Shown piece after piece: positions 8,993 through 16,707 of a stretch of DNA of 64,000 nt (its first letter is position 1; each line of letters opens with the position of its first letter). Source of the DNA: JAGTQI01 sp038868115 (lineage in GTDB: Archaea; Thermoproteota; Bathyarchaeia; Bathyarchaeales; Bathycorpusculaceae). The notes below the pieces were generated by a model that worked only from the letters and a program-made list of their open reading frames with translations, ran no database searches and was not told the DNA's origin. A program made the position numbers and the translations under genes. The DNA is taken from NCBI GenBank assembly GCA_038868115.1, contig JAWBXA010000003.1, positions 1 through 64,000 of the forward strand, written 5' to 3'.

Positions 8993-9559
8993 TTATGGCC
9001 ATCTTCTGTCGAAGTATATGTTTTTGCCCTTCGCTGAAAGCGGTATGCCTATGGCGACTGTTGCCTCAGGCATTAAATCCAGTTTTAATGCTGCCGTACC
9101 TATGCGGTACATTATGCGGTTATCGATGTTTAAAAAACTTGCAATTTTAACGGATGAACCTAAGGCTATTCCAAGGTCTAAAGCCTTAAAAAGACATATT
9201 GGACCAGTAAAATCTTGTCCTGCCTGTTTTTGGGCTTCTTCAAATTCTTTACAGTTTTTGTAGCCACAGGCTCCACAGTTAAACCCTAGGCTTTTGTTTC
9301 CTCTAACTCCTATCAAAACAACAGCTTCAGAGTCTCTGACATTTTTTGCGTCTCGTTTGAAAACATCAATTTTTCTTTGCTCGGCTATTTCTTCCATTTT
9401 TTCAGCTATGGCATCTTTTTCTTTGCCGTAAACGATCAATGTTAAGATGTCATCTATCCCAGCAGTTTTTGGCGCGGTTCTTGCAGCGGTTAGCATAAGT
9501 TTTGCAACTTCAAGTATGGCTTCTTTCTCGCCATCTTCACTTTTGATACTTGGACTCAT
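8993..9559 (-). CDS. DUF2148 ferredoxin-domain protein
   Basis: A 188-residue protein with a central cysteine motif FNCGACGYKNCKEF and a further Cys in GPICLFKALD, the pattern of the DUF2148 family, which binds an iron-sulfur cluster next to a nitroreductase-like fold. The N-terminal AKLMLTAARTAPKTAGIDDI is also typical. These proteins are common in anaerobes; the precise reaction is unknown. The C-terminus (AIGIPLSAKGKNIYFDR) is intact. It is the last gene on this strand after the thioredoxin pair, separated by about 70 bases. Confidence 0.85.
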   Translation of the reverse strand: MSPSIKSEDGEKEAILEVAKLMLTAARTAPKTAGIDDILTLIVYGKEKDAIAEKMEEIAEQRKIDVFKRDAKNVRDSEAVVLIGVRGNKSLGFNCGACGYKNCKEFEEAQKQAGQDFTGPICLFKALDLGIALGSSVKIASFLNIDNRIMYRIGTAALKLDLMPEATVAIGIPLSAKGKNIYFDRRWP

Positions 9560-9628
9560 ACACGCGCCCCGTGTAAATAAACTGAACTAGGTTGGTGCTA
9601 TGTAAAATTAATTGTTTGAATATTTTTG

Positions 9629-9763
9629 CTAAAAGGCTGTGAAAGACTTTTTCAGAAGTTCAATTATGGCTTTTAGCTGTCCAATGTATAAACCTATTAC
9701 GAATAAGGATACGCCTAGAAGTAATAGGAGGGCACCTATAACCCTGCGTTCGTGTAAATCCAT
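9629..9763 (-). CDS. 44-aa single-span membrane protein, coupled to thioredoxin
   Basis: A short frame below usual length cut-offs: starts MDLHERRVIGA, then a hydrophobic helix (LLLLLGVSLFVIGLYIG) and a short cytoplasmic tail (KAIIELLKKSFTAF). Its GGAGTGA ribosome site overlaps the stop codon of the thioredoxin gene and its ATG lies 4 bases beyond that stop, strongly suggesting translational coupling. The charge layout (basic HERR before the helix) fits a membrane insert. Function unknown; it could tether or partner thioredoxin at the membrane. Confidence 0.65.
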   Translation of the reverse strand: MDLHERRVIGALLLLLGVSLFVIGLYIGQLKAIIELLKKSFTAF

Positions 9764-9767
9764 TTTT

Positions 9768-10094
9768 TCACTCCAGATATTTTTTGAGGCGGGCTTCAAT
9801 TTGGCTTTTTGAGACGAATCCCACTATCCTGTCAACTTCTTTTCCAGCTTCAATGATTACAAGGGTTGGTATGCTGAAAACTTGAAAGCGGTCAGCTATT
9901 GCCGGATTTTCATCCACATTAAGTTTTCCTACAAGAACTTTGCCAGCATATTCTCTTGCCAACTCCTCTATAACTGGCGCCATCATCCTGCATGGCATGC
10001 ACCAATCCGCGAAAAAGTCAATTAACACAAGTGGGTTTTTGCTTACAACTTCTTCGAAATTTGAGTTGGTTATATGTATTACTTGCCCACTCAA
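9768..10094 (-). CDS. trxA: Thioredoxin
   Basis: A 108-residue thioredoxin fold with the redox-active motif ADWCMPCRMMAP (residues about 29-40), the cis-proline segment FSIPTLVII and the normal C-terminal helix. It reduces protein disulfides in the cytoplasm. TTG start preceded by GAGGAG at a suitable distance. The active site has Met-Pro between the cysteines rather than the classical Gly-Pro. It is followed by the 44-residue membrane protein in the same operon. No thioredoxin reductase gene is in the window. Confidence 0.95.
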   Translation of the reverse strand: MSGQVIHITNSNFEEVVSKNPLVLIDFFADWCMPCRMMAPVIEELAREYAGKVLVGKLNVDENPAIADRFQVFSIPTLVIIEAGKEVDRIVGFVSKSQIEARLKKYLE

Positions 10095-10272
10095 ACCTTT
10101 AGTCTCCTCATTCCCCTATTAACTCGCGCAGTTTTCTTTCTCTAATGTGTTTCATTTCAAGATCTTTCTGATATAAAATTCGTGCTCCTATTTAACGTTT
10201 CTAAGCATTAAATGAATGGTTCTATTAGGCAAAAACTTTATGGTTTAAGGTGGAAATTAAAATGGGGTTCAT

Positions 10273-10689
10273 ATGGTGGGAACCGATAAAATAGTGCGGG
10301 TAAGCGTGACTTTTCCACCGGAACTTTTAAGGAATTTTGACGAGATTATCCAAAAAATGGGTTATGAAAACCGTTCTAAGGCTGTTCAAGATGCTGTTAG
10401 GCTTTTTGTTTCAGAGCGTAAGTGGCTTCAGGAGGAGAAGGGTCTTCAAGCCGGGGTTTTAATGCTTCTTTATGACCATGAGGTTAGGGGTTTAGAAGAC
10501 GCCTTAACGGATGTTCAGCACCGTTACGCTGGCATAATCTCATCAACAATGCATATTCACTTAACAGAACGGGATTGCTTAGAAGCTATAGCGGTTAAGG
10601 GTGATGCGGCTGAAATTCGACGGTTAAGCGATGAGCTTTCTTCAAAACGTGGTGTTAGGCTTCTCAAAACAATGATTGTCTCGCTTTAA
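10273..10689 (+). CDS. nikR: NikR nickel-responsive transcriptional regulator
   Basis: A 138-residue protein with an N-terminal ribbon-helix-helix (VRVSVTFPPELLRNFDEII, NRSKAVQDAVRLFV) and a C-terminal ACT-like metal-sensing domain. The nickel ligands expected from E. coli NikR are present in order: His in TDVQHRYAG, His-x-His in TMHIHL and Cys in ERDCLEA. It represses nickel uptake genes when nickel is bound. No nickel transporter is adjacent, so targets lie elsewhere. Its 3' end overlaps the nadA gene on the other strand by 26 bases, a convergent arrangement. Confidence 0.92.
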   Translation: MVGTDKIVRVSVTFPPELLRNFDEIIQKMGYENRSKAVQDAVRLFVSERKWLQEEKGLQAGVLMLLYDHEVRGLEDALTDVQHRYAGIISSTMHIHLTERDCLEAIAVKGDAAEIRRLSDELSSKRGVRLLKTMIVSL

Positions 10690-11635
10690 AGAAGGCTTTT
10701 AAACGTGTTATTTCAAACATTCCTTCAAGGGCTTTTCTAGCTTTGCTTGCTATTGGCTCTGGAACCCTAACCACATGCTTCTCCTCTTTAAGGGATAGGT
10801 AAATCCTTTCAAGAGTGTTAAGCTTCATATTGGGGCAGATGGCCCCCTCATAAGCCAAAACAAAACGTTTACTCGGATTCTCCTTCCTTAAACGGTGCAG
10901 AAGTCCTTCCTCGGTCGCCACAATAAATGTTTTAGCGTTGCTCTCTTTTGCATATCGGCACATCTGGGAGGTGCTGCCAATAAAGTCAGCTATCTTCCGC
11001 ATTTCAGCCGTGCACTCCGGGTGAACCATGACAACAGCATCCGGAAAATCAGCCTTTAAAGCTTGCACTTCCTCCGGTTGAAAGAGAAGATGGGTTGGGC
11101 AGAAGCCACGCTCAGGGATTGGAATGATTGTTTTCCCAGTTCTTTCTTGCACGTATTCAGCAAGATTATGATCCGGCCCAAAAAGTACTGTTTCAGCATC
11201 TAAAGCGTTTATCACCTCAACAGCGTTGGCTGATGTGCAACACACATCGCAATAAGCCTTTGCGGAAGCCAAAGTGTTAACGTACAAAACCAGTGGTACA
11301 AGCGGGTAAAGCACACGCCACCTCTTTATTTCATCAACCGTCAGCATGTGAGCCATAGGGCAGCGAGCGCCGGAAGAAGGCAGCAGAACCTTCTTTTCCG
11401 GATTGAGAATGGCCGCCGACTCAGCCATAAAATCCACAGCTGCAAAAACAATTATTTTCGCTTCCTTCTCTTCCATAGCTTTTCTGCTGAGTTCTATACT
11501 GTCCCCCACATAGTCAGCGATGTCCTGAACCTCTGGCCTCTGGTAATTGTGGGCCAAAATAATGGCTTTCTTCTCCTTCTTCAGTCTCAATATTTTTTCA
11601 GCCAGAGCCATTTTTGGACTTCGCCCTTTAAACAT
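10664..11635 (-). CDS. nadA: Quinolinate synthase
   Basis: Condenses iminoaspartate with dihydroxyacetone phosphate to quinolinate in NAD synthesis, using an oxygen-sensitive 4Fe-4S cluster. Seen: AIILAHNYQRPEVQDIAD, YVNTLASAKAYCDVCCTS, FGPDHNLAEYV, VMVHPECTAEM, GSTSQM and AYEGAICPNMKLNTLE, covering the three homologous domains and the cluster cysteines. The open frame extends to a TTG at 11692, but a TATA element at 11652-11662 would place transcription start close to the ATG at 11635, so that start (or ATG 11611) is preferred. No nadB or nadC is adjacent. Confidence 0.92.
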   Translation of the reverse strand: MFKGRSPKMALAEKILRLKKEKKAIILAHNYQRPEVQDIADYVGDSIELSRKAMEEKEAKIIVFAAVDFMAESAAILNPEKKVLLPSSGARCPMAHMLTVDEIKRWRVLYPLVPLVLYVNTLASAKAYCDVCCTSANAVEVINALDAETVLFGPDHNLAEYVQERTGKTIIPIPERGFCPTHLLFQPEEVQALKADFPDAVVMVHPECTAEMRKIADFIGSTSQMCRYAKESNAKTFIVATEEGLLHRLRKENPSKRFVLAYEGAICPNMKLNTLERIYLSLKEEKHVVRVPEPIASKARKALEGMFEITRLKAFFKARQSLF

Positions 11636-11651
11636 TTTCAAAAGCACGCCA

Positions 11652-11662
11652 CGAATATATAC
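11652..11662 (-). promoter_or_regulatory. TATA-box promoter of nadA
   Basis: On the minus strand the sequence reads GGTATATATTC. Its distance to the ATG at 11635 is what a leaderless or very short-leader archaeal mRNA would need. Confidence 0.4.
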
Positions 11663-11737
11663 CTTTATGCTCCACAGCACAGTTTGTAACAAACCATAGC
11701 AATTGTTAAAACACCGCGGCCTTCATTTATCCTAGAG

Positions 11738-12883
11738 ATGAACAGGCTTAGACTTTTCGCAACAACTGTCATAGGGCTGGAGGATATATCCTCAAAAGAA
11801 GTTGAAAACCTAATAGGAGCCAAAGCTGAACAGGATGTGGGTAGAATATCTTTCCAAGCAAGTTTGAAAGACGTTTACCTCATAAACTTGAAGGCTTCAA
11901 CCATCAACAAAGTCTTAATTGAACTTTGCAGGTCAATCTTCAAAGACCTAAAAGACATTTACAGAATTGCAAAGAGTTTAGATTACACTTGGATACTAGA
12001 TTCTCAGCAGACCTTCGCAATAAGAAGCGAAAGAATAGGTGTGCACAACTTCACAAGTATGGATGTTTCCCGCGTTGTGGGACAAGCAGTAATAGATTCT
12101 TTTGCCAATGCAACGGGCAAAAGGCTAAAGGTGAACTTGGATAAGCCGGACGTTGAAATATGCTGCCTGGTGAGAGACAACGACTTTGTAATGGGGATAA
12201 ACACCACAGGGGCCTCATTGCACAGGCGTGGCTACCGCGTATATAGCCATCCAGCAGCTTTAAAGCCGACAATAGCCTCGGCCATGCTTCGGATAGGCTG
12301 TTGGATGCCAACAAAAACCCTCATAGATCCTATGTGTGGAGGCGCCACTATTCCAATCGAGGCTGCATTAGAAGCTAAAAATATTCCGCCAAACTATCTG
12401 CGAAAAGACTTCGCCTTCCTCAAACTCAAAATTTTCAACCAAGAAACCTTTGAAAAAATAAGGGCTAAAACACTAGCTCAACAAAAATTAGAAGGCGCAT
12501 GCACAATTTACGCCATGGAAAAATCCGCCACGCACATGCGAGGCGGAATTGAAAACGCCAAAAAAGCCGGAGTCCACGAAGCGATAAACTTCAAAATTGG
12601 AGACGCTACAAAACCCCAAGACTATCCAGAGGCGCAATTCGACTTCATAGTTGTAAACCCGCCCTACGGGTTAAGAACGAACCCGAGGGAGGGAGTTCGC
12701 AAACTCTACGAAAGCTTACTAAGAGCATTAAAAACAAAATCTCCAGAAGCAACCTTAATTATAATCACAGCAGCCTCAAAAAGGTTTAGGGAAGCAGCGG
12801 AAAACACAGGAATCACCATAATTGAAGACCGCAAAATCTGGCACGGTAAACTCCTAACAGACATATTTACATGCAAATTCTAA
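11738..12883 (+). CDS. THUMP-domain RNA methyltransferase (Trm14/RlmL type)
   Basis: A 381-residue two-part protein. The N-terminal THUMP region (about 1-165) should bind RNA. The C-terminal Rossmann methyltransferase shows LIDPMCGGATIPIEAAL (AdoMet site) and the NPPYG catalytic motif in FDFIVVNPPYGLR. The architecture matches the archaeal tRNA N2-guanosine methyltransferase Trm14 (position 6) and the related RlmL; I cannot separate these by eye. Cytoplasmic. It is divergent from nadA with about 100 bases between starts. Confidence 0.85.
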   Translation: MNRLRLFATTVIGLEDISSKEVENLIGAKAEQDVGRISFQASLKDVYLINLKASTINKVLIELCRSIFKDLKDIYRIAKSLDYTWILDSQQTFAIRSERIGVHNFTSMDVSRVVGQAVIDSFANATGKRLKVNLDKPDVEICCLVRDNDFVMGINTTGASLHRRGYRVYSHPAALKPTIASAMLRIGCWMPTKTLIDPMCGGATIPIEAALEAKNIPPNYLRKDFAFLKLKIFNQETFEKIRAKTLAQQKLEGACTIYAMEKSATHMRGGIENAKKAGVHEAINFKIGDATKPQDYPEAQFDFIVVNPPYGLRTNPREGVRKLYESLLRALKTKSPEATLIIITAASKRFREAAENTGITIIEDRKIWHGKLLTDIFTCKF

Positions 12884-12901
12884 GAATAAAAAGGTGATAG
12901 G

Positions 12902-13020
12902 TGCGGCGGGCCGGATTTGAACCGGCGAACCCCTACGGGAGAGGATGGCTCATAGGGGTTTAGCTTTTTTAAACGCCGATCTTGAGTCCTCCGCCTTTGA
13001 CCTGGCTTGGCTACCGCCGC
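12902..13020 (-). tRNA. tRNA-Leu (CAA) with intron
   Basis: Acceptor GCGGCGG pairs with CCGCCGC, followed by discriminator A and only CC encoded. The T arm (GCCGG-TTCAAAT-CCGGC) and a long class II variable arm are present. The anticodon stem GAGGA/TCCTC encloses loop CTCAAGA, giving anticodon CAA. A 34-base intron interrupts the loop after base 37, the canonical archaeal position. Without it the tRNA is 85 bases. Confidence 0.93.
12947..12980 (-). other. tRNA-Leu intron at canonical position 37/38
   Basis: The 34 bases between G37 and A38 must be removed to form the GAGGA/TCCTC anticodon stem. Splicing would need the archaeal tRNA endonuclease. Confidence 0.85.
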
Positions 13021-13340
13021 CTATTTTTCAAAGAATAAATAACGAGATTTAAGCTTACCGACGTGCTCTGAAAACGTAAGAGTAGAAGACGGTTTTTACC
13101 GATTTGGAAAATGCCATAAGCGTTAGTTTTCTTTGCTGATGGGACCTGAAAATGGATTTTCCCACAAAAAAGTTTATTAGTGAGCTATGCAGCTTTACGT
13201 GTTTAGCTTTCAATAATATTGGAGACTTTTTAGTCCGGATGATCCAAAAGAGGGGGAAATTAAAAGTTTGAGGGGAAATCCGCACTATATTTATCCTTCC
13301 GTCGTCAAGTTAAAGTGGAGATTGCAGGAGTTGAATCTTT
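13021..13340. other. Intergenic region with probable rpoB promoter
   Basis: No gene is supported. In particular there is no rpoH, which often precedes rpoB in archaea. A CTATATTT element at about 13285-13293 is positioned to start transcription some 25 bases before the rpoB ATG, and CAGGAG lies 14 bases before it. Confidence 0.5.
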
Positions 13341-16300
13341 ATGGTTAAACTTTCAAAGGAAGATGTTAATACGCTTTTGAAAGCTTTCTTTAAAGAGAAG
13401 GGGCTGGTCCGCCAGCATCTAGACTCCTATAACGAGTTCATAGACCACGGCTTGCAAGAGGTTATAGACGAGGTTGGAGAAATCCCAATAGAGGTTCCAG
13501 AGCGTCCCTACACCGTTAAGCTCGGACAAGTTTGGATAATAGACCCACAGACGAGGATAAGCGGTCCATATGTGACGGAGGTTGACGGCACAAAACATGA
13601 AATCTACCCAATAGAGGCTAGGCTTCGAAACTTGACTTATGCTGCGCCCATAGCTCTTGAGATGACGCCTGTCGTGGACGGTAGGGAACAAGACACAGAA
13701 CTCGTTTTTATCGGCAACATTCCCGTAATGCTTAAGTCTAAACTCTGCTTTTTGTCTCAGCTTTCCCGTGAAGAACTGATAGCTGTTGGCGAAGACCCCG
13801 ACGACCCCGGCGGCTACTTCATTGTTAACGGTTCTGAACGTGTAATAGTGGCTATGGAGGATTTGGCTCCAAACCGCATAATCGTTGACGTAGATGAAAA
13901 GGGTGCAACGCCAGTTTACCAAGCCAAGCTCTTCTCAACAACCGTTGGCTTCAGGGCGAGAATAGAGCTTAAAATGAAGTCTGATGGCGCATTGTATGTC
14001 ATGATGCCGGGGGTGCCAACAGAAGTCCCCTTTGTTATTGTCATGCGCGCCTTAGGGCTTGGGTCTGACAAGGAGATTGCCGAAGCTGTTTCAGTTGATG
14101 AGGAAATACAAAGCGAGCTAGAGCCATCCTTCGAGAAGGCCGTTGGCGTCGACACCGTTAGGGATGCAATACTATACATTGGAAATCGTGTAGCCCACGG
14201 GCAAGTTGAAGAATATCGTATTCAGAAGGCTGAGGCGGTCATAGACAAAAACTTTTTGCCGCATCTTGGAAGAACAAGCCAGAGCCGCCGCGACAAAGCC
14301 ATATTTTTGGGCGAGATGGCATGCAGAGTGATAGAGCTTAAACTTGGAAGGCGAAAACCAGACGACAAAGACCACCTTAAGAATAAGCGTTTAAGGCTTG
14401 CTGGTCCATTGCTGGCAGATTTGTTCCGTGTAGCTTTCAGAAACCTTGTAAGAGACATAAAATACCAGCTTGAAAGGATAGGTGTTAAAGGACCAATAAT
14501 TACGGTTTCCGCGGCTGTTCGTCCCGGAATAATAACCGAGAGGCTCCAGCATGCGCTTGCCACTGGAAACTGGGGAAGGGGACGCGTCGGCGTCACACAG
14601 CTTCTTGATAGGACAAATTACCTTTCCACCCTAAGCCACCTGAGGCGGTTACAGTCTCCGCTCAGCAGAAGCCAGCCAAACTTCGAGGCTAGGGACTTAC
14701 ACTCAACCCATTGGGGACGCCTATGCCCGAATGAAACGCCGGAAGGCTCAAACTGCGGCTTGGTTAAGAACCTTGCATTGTCCGCTTCCATATCTGTTGG
14801 TGTTAATTCGGAGAAAATTAAGCAGACACTCTTCAGCATTGGCGTTACACCAGTCTATGAGGCGAATGAGACGCTGAAGCGTTACGGCGCAAAAGTCTTT
14901 GTGGACGGGGCAATAATCGGTTATTGTACCACTCCAGAAAAAGTGGTTCAAGAGTTTAGGCGACGCCGTCGCATGGGAGAAATTTCAACAGAAGTCAACA
15001 TCGCCTACTTCTCAAAACATTATGGCGAAAGGGAGGAAATATACGTTAACTGCGACGAGGGAAGAGTCAGAAGACCACTAATAATAGTCGAAAATGGTGT
15101 TCCAAAGCTTCAACTAGAACACATAGAAAAGATTGCTCGCGGCGAGTGGTCTTGGGAAGACCTCGTTAAAAACGGCATAGTCGAGTATTTAGATGCTGAA
15201 GAAGAGGAAAATGCTTATGTTGCCATAAATGCCGAAGAACTAACCCCGGAACACACACATCTTGAAATTGCAACTCACACGATTCTCGGAATTTGTGCCT
15301 CGACAATACCTTATGCGGAGCATAACCAGTCGCCCCGCAACTCTTACCAGGCAGCTATGGCTAAGCAGGCGCTCGGCGTTTTCGCCACAAACTTCCCGTT
15401 ACGTGTTGATTCAAGATCCCACATACTGCATTATCCGCAGACGCCATTGGTTGAAACAGCCCCGATGGATATTATGGGCTATAAGCTTCGTCCATCCGGA
15501 CAGAACTGTATCGTGGCGGTTTTATCTTATGAAGGCTATAACATGGAGGATGCTCTAATCTTCAACAAAGCCTCAATTGAAAGGGGTTTGGGGCGCTCCA
15601 CGTTCTACCGCATTTATGAGGCTGAATGTCGCCAATACATGGGTGGGTTGAAAGACAAATTCGTCATACCAGAACCAGGAATAAGGGGCTTCAGAGGCGA
15701 ACAATATTACAGGCTGTTGGAGCCCGACGGCATAATAAGCCTAGAAGCCCAAGTCTCCGGCGGAGACGTCCTCATAGGAAGAACAAGTCCGCCAAGATTC
15801 CTCGAAGAATACAAAGAGTTCGAGGTTAAAGGTCCATCAATGCGGGACACATCTGTTGACATGCGACCATCAGAAATAGGGATCGTAGACGCCGTCTTCA
15901 TAACAGAGTCTGGCGAGGGAAGCAAACTCGTCAAAGTTAGGGTTAGAGACCAGAGAATCCCAGAACTTGGCGACAAGTTTGCATCCCGTCACGGACAGAA
16001 GGGCGTCATCGGTCTTATTGTGCCTCAAGAGGATATGCCTTTTACAGAGGACGGAATAGTTCCAGACGTTATAATTAACCCCCATGCCATCCCTTCAAGA
16101 ATGACCATTGGACAGTTCATTGAATCCATAGCTGGCAAAGTTGCGGCCATGCGAGGCAAACCAGTCGACGGAACACCCTTCTCAAATGAGAAAGCGGAGG
16201 ATCTAAGAAAAGCCCTAATGAAGCTTGGCTTCAGCCACAGCGGAAGAGAAGTATTCTACAATGGTGTGACAGGCGAAAAGTTTGTGGCGGATGTTTTCGT

Positions 16301-16706
16301 TGGCATAGTCTACTATCAGAAGCTCCATCACATGGTTGCAGACAAAATCCATGCAAGAGCCAGAGGACAAGTGCAAATGTTAACGAGGCAGCCAACGGAG
16401 GGAAGAGCTCGTGGAGGAGGATTGCGATTCGGCGAGATGGAGAGAGACTGCCTTATCGGTCATGGAGCCGCCATGCTTTTACGTGATAGGCTTCTGGAGG
16501 AGTCGGATAAGTATACGCTTTATGTTTGTGAGAACTGCGGTTACATAGCCTACCACGACCTAAAACAGAGGAAGTATGTCTGTAGATTATGCGAGGACAA
16601 AGCGAAAATTTCGCCAGTAATAGTTTCCTATGCCTTTAAGCTTCTTCTCCAAGAGTTGATGAGCCTTTGTGTAGCGCCAAGACTAAAGCTTAAGGAGAGG
16701 GCTTAA
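13341..16706 (+). CDS. rpoB: DNA-directed RNA polymerase subunit B (unsplit)
   Basis: A single 1,121-residue B subunit, not divided into B'' and B' as in many euryarchaea. Recognisable in order: FIVNGSERVIVAMEDLAPN (about 170), WGRLCPNETPEGSNCGLVKNL (about 455), the GYNMEDALIFNKASIERGLG region carrying the active-site acidic motif (about 735), GDKFASRHGQKGVIG (about 885), EGRARGGGLRFGEMERDCLIGHGA (about 1020) and a C-terminal zinc ribbon (CENCGYI...CRLCED). It forms half of the catalytic centre. It leads the rpoB-rpoA-rpl30e-nusA operon, with one base between its stop and the next start. Confidence 0.97.
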   Translation: MVKLSKEDVNTLLKAFFKEKGLVRQHLDSYNEFIDHGLQEVIDEVGEIPIEVPERPYTVKLGQVWIIDPQTRISGPYVTEVDGTKHEIYPIEARLRNLTYAAPIALEMTPVVDGREQDTELVFIGNIPVMLKSKLCFLSQLSREELIAVGEDPDDPGGYFIVNGSERVIVAMEDLAPNRIIVDVDEKGATPVYQAKLFSTTVGFRARIELKMKSDGALYVMMPGVPTEVPFVIVMRALGLGSDKEIAEAVSVDEEIQSELEPSFEKAVGVDTVRDAILYIGNRVAHGQVEEYRIQKAEAVIDKNFLPHLGRTSQSRRDKAIFLGEMACRVIELKLGRRKPDDKDHLKNKRLRLAGPLLADLFRVAFRNLVRDIKYQLERIGVKGPIITVSAAVRPGIITERLQHALATGNWGRGRVGVTQLLDRTNYLSTLSHLRRLQSPLSRSQPNFEARDLHSTHWGRLCPNETPEGSNCGLVKNLALSASISVGVNSEKIKQTLFSIGVTPVYEANETLKRYGAKVFVDGAIIGYCTTPEKVVQEFRRRRRMGEISTEVNIAYFSKHYGEREEIYVNCDEGRVRRPLIIVENGVPKLQLEHIEKIARGEWSWEDLVKNGIVEYLDAEEEENAYVAINAEELTPEHTHLEIATHTILGICASTIPYAEHNQSPRNSYQAAMAKQALGVFATNFPLRVDSRSHILHYPQTPLVETAPMDIMGYKLRPSGQNCIVAVLSYEGYNMEDALIFNKASIERGLGRSTFYRIYEAECRQYMGGLKDKFVIPEPGIRGFRGEQYYRLLEPDGIISLEAQVSGGDVLIGRTSPPRFLEEYKEFEVKGPSMRDTSVDMRPSEIGIVDAVFITESGEGSKLVKVRVRDQRIPELGDKFASRHGQKGVIGLIVPQEDMPFTEDGIVPDVIINPHAIPSRMTIGQFIESIAGKVAAMRGKPVDGTPFSNEKAEDLRKALMKLGFSHSGREVFYNGVTGEKFVADVFVGIVYYQKLHHMVADKIHARARGQVQMLTRQPTEGRARGGGLRFGEMERDCLIGHGAAMLLRDRLLEESDKYTLYVCENCGYIAYHDLKQRKYVCRLCEDKAKISPVIVSYAFKLLLQELMSLCVAPRLKLKERA

Positions 16707-16707
16707 A

